Assembly: GCA_009692305.1 (NCBI GenBank)
Contig: SHZK01000002.1
Span: 1 to 64,000 of the forward strand
Direction of reading: 5' to 3'
Length of the DNA: 64,000 nt
From: Gammaproteobacteria bacterium
GTDB lineage: Bacteria > Pseudomonadota > Gammaproteobacteria > Pseudomonadales > Pseudohongiellaceae
Shown here: positions 26,593-35,029 of the stretch, one piece after another
Layout: every line of letters begins with the position of its first letter
Numbering within the stretch: position 1 is the stretch's first letter
Position numbers and translations under genes: made by a program
The notes under the pieces: model-generated
What the model saw: the letters and a program-made list of their open reading frames with translations, nothing else
Databases searched by the model: none
What the model was told of the DNA's origin: nothing

Positions 26593-26930
26593 ATTGGTCC
26601 TGATGCTAGCGCTGAAAGTGGGTAGGGCGTCTATATCTTCTATCCTTGAAGAGGCTTTTCCGCCAGAGATTTGCAAGGTAATTTACACGACCAATGCCAT
26701 TGAGTCTGTGAACATGAGCCTGCGCAAGATCACGAAGAACCGTGGATCGTTTCCAAGCGATGAGGCGCTGAGCAAATTGTTCTACTTGGCACTGAGAAAT
26801 ATTAGCCAGAAATGGAACATGCCAATTCGGGTCTGGAAGGCGGCGCTGAATCGGTTTAGTATTGAGTTTGAGGATCGGGTCCCTCATCAATGACCCTTAA
26901 CTCCGTTTACACAAAAAATCGGACACCCTC
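26593..26930 (+). mobile_element. IS256-family remnant, transposase C terminus and right end
   Basis: In frame up to TGA at 26893 the sequence encodes PPEICKVIYTTNAIESVN, NRGSFPSDEALSKLFYLAL and IRVWKAALNRFSIEF, the final 80 or so residues of an IS256-type transposase (DDE family, about 400 residues whole). The recognisable part starts near 26653; 26593-26652 is not identifiable. After the stop, TTTACACAAAAAATCGGACA and CCCTC (to 26930) look like the terminal inverted repeat. The catalytic domain and left end are missing, so it cannot move itself. Confidence 0.75.
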
Positions 26931-27022
26931 AAACCACGGCCTATCAACTTCAGGCTCGACAGCTCAGAAATACCCGTTTATTCTTCCTAACCTTTTATAC
27001 TGTAATCCCAGAGAATACCTCA

Positions 27023-27646
27023 ATGACCAATCGAAATTACGCAGTGCTGGGGTCCCTGTCAGGAATTACCTTCTGGGTGACGTACTTAATCATGTCATCC
27101 ATCCGCACCGAGTATACCCATTTTCACAAAGCCGTGAGTGAACTGGGCTCGGTAGACGCCAGTAATGCCATCATCTCGAATCTGATTGGATTTATTCTGG
27201 TTGGAATTTTTATCTGTGTCTTCGCCATTGGTCTGCATAAAAGTATTTCCAATGGAACTAATGGCAGAGTCGCATTTTATCCACTCTTTGCCTGTGGTAT
27301 TTTCTATGCCTGCGCCGGGCTCTTTCCCGCCGACATGGAGAACAGGACATCACTGATTACAATTCTGCATCTGATTGGCAGTATGGGAAGTGGACTGTTC
27401 TTCGTGGTAGCCGTGTTCGCCTACATATCTCCGATGCGAGCCTCACACTATTGGAAATCCGCAGTCATTCCATCGCTTATACTGGTGCTGTTGTTCATAG
27501 CCAGCGGATTTCTGCGTTCAGGCGAAACTCCCGCGCTGGGTCAAAAGATTGGATTCTTCTTTTTCTTTTTATGGCTGGGGTTCATGGCATTCAAGCTGTA
27601 TTCTCATACTGCTGCCGAACAGTCCGAGCCAGCGACGAGTTCATGA
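27023..27646 (+). CDS. DUF998 membrane protein
   Basis: 207 residues, six predicted helices. DUF998 marks: HKAVSELGSVDASNA after helix 1, GLFPADMENRTSLITILHLIGS in the centre. Family proteins are small integral membrane proteins of unknown function with conserved polar residues in the helices. ATG 27023 is preceded by GAGAATACC. It lies between the IS remnant and an exported hydrolase. Confidence 0.75.
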   Translation: MTNRNYAVLGSLSGITFWVTYLIMSSIRTEYTHFHKAVSELGSVDASNAIISNLIGFILVGIFICVFAIGLHKSISNGTNGRVAFYPLFACGIFYACAGLFPADMENRTSLITILHLIGSMGSGLFFVVAVFAYISPMRASHYWKSAVIPSLILVLLFIASGFLRSGETPALGQKIGFFFFFLWLGFMAFKLYSHTAAEQSEPATSS

Positions 27647-27764
27647 GAGCAGCAGTATTATTCGTATCGAAGAATAGTCGACAGTCAAATGCTAATTATC
27701 AAGTTTTACAGGCTAATCCAGACAAATTCCAATAAGCATAATTTCAATAAAGGAAACTACGACC

Positions 27765-28922
27765 ATGCGCCGACTAATTATTGCCAGGATATTTCTCTCA
27801 GTCTGTATTTTCTTTTCTGCCGCACTAGTCGCTCAGGAAGCACTCGACCCTGAGCAGTTCGGTTCTTATCCGGTTGGCGTCACCACGATCCAGCTGGATG
27901 ATCACAGTCGCATTGATCCGGAAACCGGAGGAGCGAGACAATTGCTCACGGAAATCTGGTACCCCGCCGTAGAGACCTCGCGCGGTCAACCGGTCAACAA
28001 GTATTCTGAATTTGTCTTGCGTGGAACCGGCGCCGGATTTGTCGAGGCGGCCGAGGCAGGGTTGAACGGATATCGAGCGGGTCTTACGATAGCCGAACTG
28101 GATCGAACTTTTGAAAATATTGCGGTGCGCGACAGCGGCGTGCGCGAGGGCAATTGGCCTCTTATTTTGTTCTCTCATGGTAGTGGCGGCACTCGCGTCG
28201 GCTATGTGTATTTTGTCGAACACATGGCATCTCACGGATACATTGTTATGTCGGCGGATCATACCGGAAATTCCCGCTACACCTTTCTCGATGGCAAGGT
28301 AGTACTCGCCGGTGGTGAACGCGGCAGTAATTCTGCAACCGACCGACCCAACGACGTCAGCTTCCTGCTGGACACGATGACCCGAATGAATGCCGGTGCT
28401 GATAGCCGATTTGCCGGGCGCATCAATCTCGATCAGGTTGCGGTCAGCGGCATGTCATTCGGCGGCTCCACCAGTATCAATGTGTTGAATCAGGATGCAC
28501 GCATCAAAGCTGGTGTGATGTTGGCGCCGGGCGGTCCGGTAGAAGAACGTCAGAATACTTCGACTCCGATCATGATGATGATTGGCACCGAAGACAACAC
28601 CGTTGGAGAACGTGGCAACGCCGCTAATCGTCTGTACTATGAAAATTCAGCTGGGCCTCGTTATCTGGTTGAGATAAAGGACGGTGGTCATATGACCTTT
28701 ACCAGCGTTAATCAATATAACCCGGAGTATGGTAATGGCTTCGGCAGCGGTGTGCGGATCACCAACGGCGAGCCACTCGAATATCTCGATGCTGATGAAT
28801 CGCACACCCTCATCAATGCTTACGCCCTGTCATTTCTGAATACTTATGTGCGGGGCATGCAAGGCTATGCGGGATTCCTGCTGGAGAATCACTACGGTGA
28901 CAAGATTATCTTCAAGCGCTAG
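27765..28922 (+). CDS. Exported alpha/beta hydrolase (PAF acetylhydrolase/dienelactone-like)
   Basis: 385 residues with AAAGGAAACTACGACC before ATG and a signal peptide (IFLSVCIFFSAALVAQ). Triad region: LFSHGSGGTRVGY oxyanion loop (about 130), SGMSFGGSTS nucleophile Ser (about 230), IGTEDNTVGERG acid and KDGGHMTF His. The N-terminal TEIWYPAVE strand is typical of PAF-AH-like esterases. It should cleave esters in the periplasm. Beyond the stop begins the 594-bp gene-poor zone containing element 2. Confidence 0.8.
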   Translation: MRRLIIARIFLSVCIFFSAALVAQEALDPEQFGSYPVGVTTIQLDDHSRIDPETGGARQLLTEIWYPAVETSRGQPVNKYSEFVLRGTGAGFVEAAEAGLNGYRAGLTIAELDRTFENIAVRDSGVREGNWPLILFSHGSGGTRVGYVYFVEHMASHGYIVMSADHTGNSRYTFLDGKVVLAGGERGSNSATDRPNDVSFLLDTMTRMNAGADSRFAGRINLDQVAVSGMSFGGSTSINVLNQDARIKAGVMLAPGGPVEERQNTSTPIMMMIGTEDNTVGERGNAANRLYYENSAGPRYLVEIKDGGHMTFTSVNQYNPEYGNGFGSGVRITNGEPLEYLDADESHTLINAYALSFLNTYVRGMQGYAGFLLENHYGDKIIFKR

Positions 28923-29040
28923 CGCAGGCGTTCGGAAAACTGCTTGGCCCAGTACGCCGAACAACAGTCCAACCACCACAAACAGGATCGACAGGTAAAG
29001 CAGCTTCTTGCACCTCTCCGGGGTTCCCTCACCCGGTCGG
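28885..29040 (-). other. Gene-poor stretch with a possible membrane-protein remnant
   Basis: In 28923-29199 I see no convincing gene. On the minus strand one frame reads KKLLYLSILFVVVGLLFGVL, then GQAVFRTPA, which looks like a genuine membrane helix but overlaps the end of the hydrolase and lacks a start with ribosome site. It may be the relic of a small membrane protein. The rest to 29199 is unassigned. Confidence 0.25.
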
Positions 29041-29199
29041 GAGCCATCTCTCTCCAATAAATCGCGGGGCGTAAAGGAAAGAATGCACTGCGTTAGAGAT
29101 GTCTGGAACTGATTTGACCAAATATTTTCTGGAGACACTTCAGTCTCCGAGTTGATCTTTATTCGAAGTTGAGTCCAGTCGAATCAGTCTTTGTTCCAA

Positions 29200-29345
29200 G
29201 GTGCCGGGTGGCTATGTGTGGTGTAGCTGCATTAAAAGACCAGCGCCGAGCGCAGAAAAATGACCGTCCTTTGGGCATTTTTAGGAGAGAGGGCACCCTG
29301 GAAGGCCGGGGTCTGCAGCAACACCACACATAGCCACTCGGCGCC
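29200..29345 (+). ncRNA. Structured element 2 (candidate RNA), 146 bp
   Basis: Arms 29200-29230 and 29315-29345 are complementary at 28 of 31 positions (arm core GTGGCTATGTGTGGTGT). Inside, a hairpin AAAAATG/CATTTTT (29256-29262 with 29276-29282) holds loop ACCGTCCTTTGGG, followed by GAGAGGGCACCCTGGAAGG. The same architecture and length recur at 36352, 58730 and (minus) 58459. Orientation set by the core. The arms have no sequence in common with the other copies except near their outer ends, yet pair. Confidence 0.6.
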
Positions 29346-29524
29346 GCTCGAAGCCACGCATGATTTTCCAATAAAGCAGTAAACCCACCAGAGCAAGTTC
29401 CCTCTGTTACTGAATTAGCGAACTGTCTCGCATTGCAAGTATGTGTCGGTCGATGCCACCGATGTCTTTCCAGTAAAGATCTAAAACCACTACAGCAAGA
29501 TCCCTCTGTTACTGAATTAACGAC
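29321..29524 (+). repeat. 102-bp direct repeat, 2 units, 3' of element 2
   Basis: TCCCTCTGTTACTGAATTA occurs at 29399 and 29501. Backward alignment (CGCTCGAAGCCAC with CGGTCGATGCCAC, TTTCCAATAAAG with TTTCCAGTAAAG) extends both units to about 102 bases. Unit 1 appears to include the 3' arm of element 2. Unit 2 ends in the terminal codons of the aminotransferase on the other strand. Confidence 0.65.
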
Positions 29525-30845
29525 CAGACATTACTTGCACAAGACTTTTATCGAGCTTTTCCACCAACTCATCGATATGTGCATCCTGAATTATAAACGG
29601 CGGTGCCAACAATACGTGATCGCCGCTCTGACCATCAATGCTGCCTCCCATTGGATAGCAGATCAAGCCATTATCGAGAGCCGCTCGTTTCAATTGCCTG
29701 TGCAGGCCAAGCGCGTTAGCAAAACCTGCCTTGCTGGCTTTGTCCGCCACCAGCTCGATACCGATAAACAAGCCGCGTCCCCGAATATCGCCTATGTAGG
29801 GTCGCTCCGCGAATTCGCTGCGCAGTCTCTGCATAATGGCTGCGCCTTGAGTCCTGACCCGCTCCAGCAACTGGCGTTTCAATATGGCATTCACTACCGC
29901 ATCGGCGGCAGCGCATGCAACCGGGTGCCCAAGATAGGTGTATCCGTGCTGAAAGAATCCCGAGCCGGTTTCAATTGCACGATAGATGCCGGAACTACAT
30001 AGCATCGCTCCTATGGGTTGATAACCCGCAGCGAGTCCCTTCGCTATCGTGACAATATCCGGTTCAATACCTTCCTGCTCGAAAGCGAACAGTGTGCCGG
30101 TGCGACCCATGCCGCACATCACTTCATCAAGAATCAGCAATACACCGTACTCATCACAGATTGCCCGAATACGCTGGAAGTAACCTGTCTCAGCGGCTAC
30201 CGCACCAAGGGTGGCACCGACAACGGTCTCGGCGACGAACGCCATGACCTGATCGGCCCCTACGCGTTCGATTTCAATTTTCAGTTCTTCCGCCATGCGT
30301 TGGCCGTAGGCGTATGGGGATTCCTGCGCATTCTGGCCGCGATAGGCATAACAAGGCGAGATATGGGAAACGTCAATTAATAGCGGTTCAAACGGTTGCC
30401 TGCGCCAGGCATTGCCACCGGTGGCGAGTGCTCCGAGGGTATTGCCGTGGTAACTCTGGCGTCGCGCGATAATCTTGTGGCGGGCGGCCTGGCCGATTTC
30501 GATAAAATACTGACGTGCCAGCTTGAGTGCGGCTTCAATTGCTTCCGATCCACCCGAGACGATATAGACGCGGTCCAGAGCACCCGGCGCGTTTGCGATC
30601 AGGGTGTTGGCCAATGCTTCCGCGGCGACGCTGGTGAAGAAACCAGTGTGGGCGAATTCCAGTGCAGCCAGTTGCGTCTTGATCGCGCTGATAATTTCCG
30701 GATCACCATGTCCCAGACTGGATACGGCGGCGCCACCGGAAGCGTCCAGATATTGCTTGCCGTTGCTGTCAGTGATGTACATACCAGCACCGCTGACCGC
30801 GACTGGTAATTCGAATTTCGTGTGGCGTGGGAAGACGTGACTCAT
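29517..30845 (-). CDS. Class III (aspartate-family/omega) aminotransferase
   Basis: 442 residues. Fold type I class III marks: GGSEAIEAALKLARQYF, RRQSYHGNTLGALATG, ILDEVMCGMGRTG and IAKGLAAGYQPIGAML with the PLP lysine near 270, then YTYLGHPVACAAA. Family members transfer amino groups from putrescine, beta-alanine, GABA or similar donors. The last codons (VMSGR, stop) are supplied by the neighbouring repeat; the duplicate at 26363 ends VMSETNKR instead. Upstream lies a BKACE remnant. Confidence 0.85.
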   Translation of the reverse strand: MSHVFPRHTKFELPVAVSGAGMYITDSNGKQYLDASGGAAVSSLGHGDPEIISAIKTQLAALEFAHTGFFTSVAAEALANTLIANAPGALDRVYIVSGGSEAIEAALKLARQYFIEIGQAARHKIIARRQSYHGNTLGALATGGNAWRRQPFEPLLIDVSHISPCYAYRGQNAQESPYAYGQRMAEELKIEIERVGADQVMAFVAETVVGATLGAVAAETGYFQRIRAICDEYGVLLILDEVMCGMGRTGTLFAFEQEGIEPDIVTIAKGLAAGYQPIGAMLCSSGIYRAIETGSGFFQHGYTYLGHPVACAAADAVVNAILKRQLLERVRTQGAAIMQRLRSEFAERPYIGDIRGRGLFIGIELVADKASKAGFANALGLHRQLKRAALDNGLICYPMGGSIDGQSGDHVLLAPPFIIQDAHIDELVEKLDKSLVQVMSGR

Positions 30846-31007
30846 GATGCGTCAATCATAAGCAGTAACGGTGACCAGTGAAAGGCTATAAGCTCCGGCT
30901 CTGCAGATTGCCAGCAGCCCGCGGCGCGATAGTCTGACCCGAACTGCAGCACACATGAGCGCCGGACGATAATAAGCAGACAAGATAACTGCGAAGGAAG
31001 CACACAA

Positions 31008-31166
31008 TTGGAAGCACTGGCCCCACTGATGATCACCGTAGCCCCGAACGGTGCGCGCAAATCCCGTCGCGACCATGCCGAGCTTCCCATCACCCCGGCG
31101 CAGGTGGCTGCCACCGCAGCGAGTTGCGTCGCCGCCGCCGAACATTATCGATGTTGCACTGAATGA
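31008..31166 (+). pseudogene. N-terminal remnant of a BKACE (3-keto-5-aminohexanoate cleavage) enzyme
   Basis: From TTG 31008 with GAAGGAAG 7 bases upstream, 44 residues read EALAPLMITVAPNGARKSRR, then DHAELPITPAQVAATAASC. That is the standard opening of BKACE proteins (about 300 residues, metal-dependent cleavage of beta-keto acids with acetyl-CoA). Homology stops near 31140, just before the usual H-x-H metal motif; the frame then ends at TGA 31164. Everything catalytic is gone. Confidence 0.65.
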
Positions 31167-31368
31167 CGGTCGCAGGCTGGTAATTGAAGGACTCGCCCCG
31201 AACCGTCAGGTTGAGTTCACACTGTCAGGCCGCAGTCTTGATTCTGTGGCGCGCATGGAAAATATCGCAGTAACTGTGGCAGCGAACGGCCGCGCCATTG
31301 CCAGCAATCCGACGCTGACCGTGCTTTCCCGCTTTTTTAAAAATGTGTTCGGAGTTTTTGGATTTTAA
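31141..31368 (+). other. Unassigned open frame after the BKACE remnant
   Basis: One base out of phase with the remnant, a frame runs NIIDVALNDGRRLVIEGLAP to RFFKNVFGVFGF and stops at 31368. It has strand-like character and could be the tail of another gene joined by deletion. I do not recognise it and there is no ribosome site at its own start. From 31369 to 31599 I see nothing. Confidence 0.25.
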
Positions 31369-31599
31369 GAGCAGGAATTTAAAAACAGGAGCTTAATAAC
31401 AATATTTTAAATCCAACTGCCACGCGCCCAGTACCAAACCCATCAACGTAAATACCAAAATCCAGTAACTACTGGTGATCACGCTATATTGGTACGATCG
31501 CATTTCAACCAATGAGTTTGTACAAATGACCTGGATATCCAGCCGAAACCAGTAAGGCATCCATAAACCGCACTCAATGCCTGCGGGATGCTAGCACCG

Positions 31600-32754
31600 T
31601 CACCGATAGCGCAACATGTCTCGATTCAATTCGCTGACGTTTTTCACGCCGAGCAGACGCATGTCGCGTTCAATTTCTCTACGCAGATTACCTAACGCTC
31701 GTTCCACTCCAGGTTGGCCAGCTCCGGCGAGTGCATACAGATACATGCGACCACCAGAACAGGCTTTCGCACCGGCCGCCAGTGCCTTCAGCACATGGGT
31801 GCCGCGCCGGATGCCGCCGTCACAGATAATATCGATCTGGTCACCCACCGCATCGGCGATCTCGGCAATCTGGTCGAAGGGTGCACGCGAGCCGTCGAGC
31901 TGGCGGCCGCCATGGTTCGACACCATGATTGCATCAGCGCCGATAGCCACCGCTTTTTTCGCATCTGCCACGCTCATGATGCCCTTCAGGCAAAATGGTC
32001 CGCCCCACTGCGCGCGCAGTGCTTCGGCATCGGACCAGTTCATGGTCTGGTCCAGCATGCCGGCAAAGTAGTCACCAATTGAGACTGCAACATTGGAGCC
32101 TTGCTGCACGAAGTCTTTCAGCTCGGCGAGTTCAAACGGCTCGCGCAGAAAATAGTTCAGCGCCCAACCGGGATGCAGTCCAAAGCTGAGCAAGCTTTTA
32201 AGCGTGAGCCGCGGCGGTGAGGTAAACCCGGTATACAGGTCACGCTCCCGATTGCCGCCAGTAATCGTATCAACGGTGAGGGCCAACGCATTGAAGCCGG
32301 CGGCCTTGGCCCGTTGCACCATGGCGTCATTCAGGCCACGGTCCTTGTGAAAATAAAACTGAAACAGCTTGGGCGTGCTGATCATCTGGCCAATCTCGGC
32401 CAACGTTACTGTGCCCAACGCCGAAACCCCGAACATGGTGCCGAATTTTTCAGCGGCACGCGCCACCGCGCGTTCACCATCATGATGAAACAGACGTTGC
32501 AACGCGGTGGGTGAACAGAACAGCGGCATCTTGAGCTTCTGGCCCATCACCGTCACTGACATGTCCACTTCCGCCACGCCCGCGAGGACATTCGGTACCA
32601 GATCACAATCAGCGTAGGCCGCCGTATTGCGCCGGTAAGTCACCTCATCGTCGGCGGCGCCATCTATATAATGAAAGATAGGACCGGGTAAGCGCTGCTT
32701 GGCCAGCAGGCGCAGGTCTTCCACGTTATGGCAATGCTTGAGGCGTCTGAACAT
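31600..32754 (-). CDS. FMN-dependent alpha-hydroxyacid dehydrogenase (LldD-like)
   Basis: 384 residues, standard length. FMN barrel marks: GPIFHYIDGAADDEVTYRRN at the start, LTVDTITGGNRERD, LKGIMSVADAKKAV, SNHGGRQLDGSRAPFD with the catalytic His (about 280), and ICDGGIRRGTHVLKALAAG. The family oxidises L-lactate, glycolate or mandelate and reduces the quinone chain or oxygen. Absence of a membrane insert points to a peripheral protein. Divergent from aguA. Confidence 0.85.
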   Translation of the reverse strand: MFRRLKHCHNVEDLRLLAKQRLPGPIFHYIDGAADDEVTYRRNTAAYADCDLVPNVLAGVAEVDMSVTVMGQKLKMPLFCSPTALQRLFHHDGERAVARAAEKFGTMFGVSALGTVTLAEIGQMISTPKLFQFYFHKDRGLNDAMVQRAKAAGFNALALTVDTITGGNRERDLYTGFTSPPRLTLKSLLSFGLHPGWALNYFLREPFELAELKDFVQQGSNVAVSIGDYFAGMLDQTMNWSDAEALRAQWGGPFCLKGIMSVADAKKAVAIGADAIMVSNHGGRQLDGSRAPFDQIAEIADAVGDQIDIICDGGIRRGTHVLKALAAGAKACSGGRMYLYALAGAGQPGVERALGNLRREIERDMRLLGVKNVSELNRDMLRYR

Positions 32755-32943
32755 AATTCGGCTCTGGGAAAAAGGAATGAGTATAGCTGCGCCAGGGGTA
32801 GCTGTGACAGCTTTCCGGTGTCAGCTTTTGTTCGGCGAGAGTATTCGGCTGGCTACATTGCCGGTGGTCACTTGATATCCCGCAGCCTATAATTCCTTGT
32901 CTCGAACTTCTCTACCTTGCTTTTTCGTATTCAGGACTGCGGC

Positions 32944-33987
32944 ATGCTCGATCCATCCAAGAAAACCACCATTCCGCCAGAATGGGCGCCACACAAGGCG
33001 ATGTGGACTGCGTGGCCTTCGCACCCGAATTTGTGGAAGGAAAATCTGGAAGGCGCACGCGCCGAAGTAGCGGCCATGGTTAGGGTGCTGGCCGATGGCG
33101 AAGACATGAAGGTACTGGCCTGCGGTGAAGAGGCAATGGCATCTGCACGCGCTGCCATTGGTGACTGCGCCAGGATTATTCCGGCGAATTTCGGCGATAT
33201 CTGGGTGCGTGATACCGGACCAATATTTGCATTTTCCGGGGAAAGGCCAGTGGCCTTGCGCTTCGTCAATAATGGTTGGGGTAATAAATATGTACTCCCC
33301 GGGGATAACACTGTCGGCGATGCCATCGCGCTGGCGGCCGGTGTGGAAACTGTCCGCTTCGATTTCGTGCTAGAAGGTGGAGCGGTGGAGATGAATGGCG
33401 AGGGCTGGCTATTCAGCACCATGGAATGTGTGCTCAATACCAATCGCAATTACTGGGAAGAAAAGGCCGCTATTCGCGCGTTGCACGGTGCGTTTCAATG
33501 CAGTCGCGTATCCTGGCTGGAGAATGGTTTGATGAATGACCATACCGATGGTCATATCGACAACCTGTTACGATTCATTGCACGTAACGTTGTCGTTATT
33601 CAGCTTCCCAGCGGTGACGATGACCCCAATGCCGAACTCTACTTAAATATATTGAAGGAAGTGCAAACGATGAATGTGCTGATACAGTGCATCCAGTCGC
33701 CTGGCAGGATTTGCGACGACGATGGCAGGGTAATGCCGGCTTCGCACCTGAATTTTGTAATCGGCAACAAGGCCGTGGTTATTCCTGTATACGACGAAGA
33801 ATATGGTAATTCTGTGGTAGCCAAATTCAAGGATTTTTTCCCCAAGCACAATGTAGTTGGCCTGCCCTCCAAACATTTACTATCCGGTGGCGGTTCATTT
33901 CATTGCATCACACAACAAGAACCGGCCGCTCCCGATTTTGAATTAATGCGACCAAAATCATTTCTGCCATTCAAATCGAAAAAATAA
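32944..33987 (+). CDS. aguA: Agmatine deiminase
   Basis: 347 residues from ATG 32944. Peptidyl-arginine deiminase-type fold: PPEWAPHKAMWTAWPSHPN near the start, DIWVRDTGPIF, FVLEGGAVEMNGEGWLFST, DHTDGHIDNLLRF (catalytic His/Asp) and the terminal GGGSFHCITQQEP with the nucleophilic Cys. Converts agmatine to N-carbamoylputrescine plus ammonia. Stop and next start overlap as TAATG, so aguA and aguB are translationally coupled. An in-frame TTG at 32917 lacks support. Confidence 0.9.
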   Translation: MLDPSKKTTIPPEWAPHKAMWTAWPSHPNLWKENLEGARAEVAAMVRVLADGEDMKVLACGEEAMASARAAIGDCARIIPANFGDIWVRDTGPIFAFSGERPVALRFVNNGWGNKYVLPGDNTVGDAIALAAGVETVRFDFVLEGGAVEMNGEGWLFSTMECVLNTNRNYWEEKAAIRALHGAFQCSRVSWLENGLMNDHTDGHIDNLLRFIARNVVVIQLPSGDDDPNAELYLNILKEVQTMNVLIQCIQSPGRICDDDGRVMPASHLNFVIGNKAVVIPVYDEEYGNSVVAKFKDFFPKHNVVGLPSKHLLSGGGSFHCITQQEPAAPDFELMRPKSFLPFKSKK

Positions 33988-34844
33988 TGACAAAAAAAAA
34001 TTCACACGCGACAGTTGCAGCAATACAAACATCCTATGGCAAGGATATGGATGCCAACATTGCGAAAACCATCGATTTTATCGAACAGGCGGCGCAACTC
34101 GGCGCACAGGTGATACTGCCGTCAGAACTGTTTCAGGGTCCGTACTTCTGCACGACCCAGGATGAGCGTTGGTTTGAAACAGCCTATCCGGCCGCCTCTC
34201 ATCCATGTGTCGTACTTTTGCAACCAGTGGCAAAGGCACTGCGCGTAGTGCTGCCAGTTTCCATCTTTGAGCGCGACGGTAACCACACCTATAACAGTGT
34301 CGTGATGTTGAATCACGCTGGCGAGATTATGGGCGTGTATCGAAAGAGCCACATCCCTGACGGTCCAGGTTATCAGGAAAAATATTACTTCCGCCCCGGC
34401 AATACCGGGTTCAAGGTGTGGAACACCATCTACGGAAAGATAGGTGTTGGCATCTGCTGGGATCAATGGTTTCCAGAGACCGCGCGGCAGCTCATGCTGC
34501 AAGGCGCTGACTTGTTGATGTATCCCACCGCTATCGGCTCCGAACCTCACGACTCTTCTCTGGATACGGCAACTCCCTGGCGCCGCGCGATGCAGGGCCA
34601 TGCTGTCTCCAACGTAGTGCCGGTGATCGCCGCCAATCGCGTTGGCCTCGAACAGGGCCTCGGCGCACCCCAGAATTTTTATGGCCACTCCTTCATTGCC
34701 GATCATCGCGGCGAGCTGGTGCAGTCATTCGGCGCCAAGGAAGAAGGCGTGCTGGTACACACTTTCGATCTCGACTTTCTGAAAACCCATCGCAGTGCCT
34801 GGGGTTTCTTCCGGGATCGGCGCGAAGATCTCTACACCAAGTAA
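33987..34844 (+). CDS. aguB: N-carbamoylputrescine amidohydrolase
   Basis: 285 residues of the nitrilase superfamily. Triad: LPSELFQGPYF (Glu), YRKSHIPDGPGYQEKYYF (Lys) and GVGICWDQWFPE (Cys, about 157). Converts N-carbamoylputrescine to putrescine, CO2 and ammonia, completing the agmatine route with the upstream gene. Cytosolic. Ends EDLYTK as usual. Confidence 0.92.
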   Translation: MTKKNSHATVAAIQTSYGKDMDANIAKTIDFIEQAAQLGAQVILPSELFQGPYFCTTQDERWFETAYPAASHPCVVLLQPVAKALRVVLPVSIFERDGNHTYNSVVMLNHAGEIMGVYRKSHIPDGPGYQEKYYFRPGNTGFKVWNTIYGKIGVGICWDQWFPETARQLMLQGADLLMYPTAIGSEPHDSSLDTATPWRRAMQGHAVSNVVPVIAANRVGLEQGLGAPQNFYGHSFIADHRGELVQSFGAKEEGVLVHTFDLDFLKTHRSAWGFFRDRREDLYTK

Positions 34845-35029
34845 AATGCACGTATCCGCGCCCTTCGCCGTTTTTTCCAACTGAAGCGTTAAATGTAGCT
34901 GCACTGCTTGCCCGGTCAGGTCAATGACAATAGTGATCTGAATCGAGTTCAGGTGGACTTGCGCGCGGATAGCTTTTATTCTGGGGCGAGTTTTTCAGCT
35001 CTCAACAATCCAATAAAACAGGAGCAACC

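Noticed and set aside
29200-29345. Element 2 as an ordinary MITE with terminal inverted repeats
   Set aside because: MITE copies share their terminal repeats; here the terminal arms differ from the other copies while the inside is shared.
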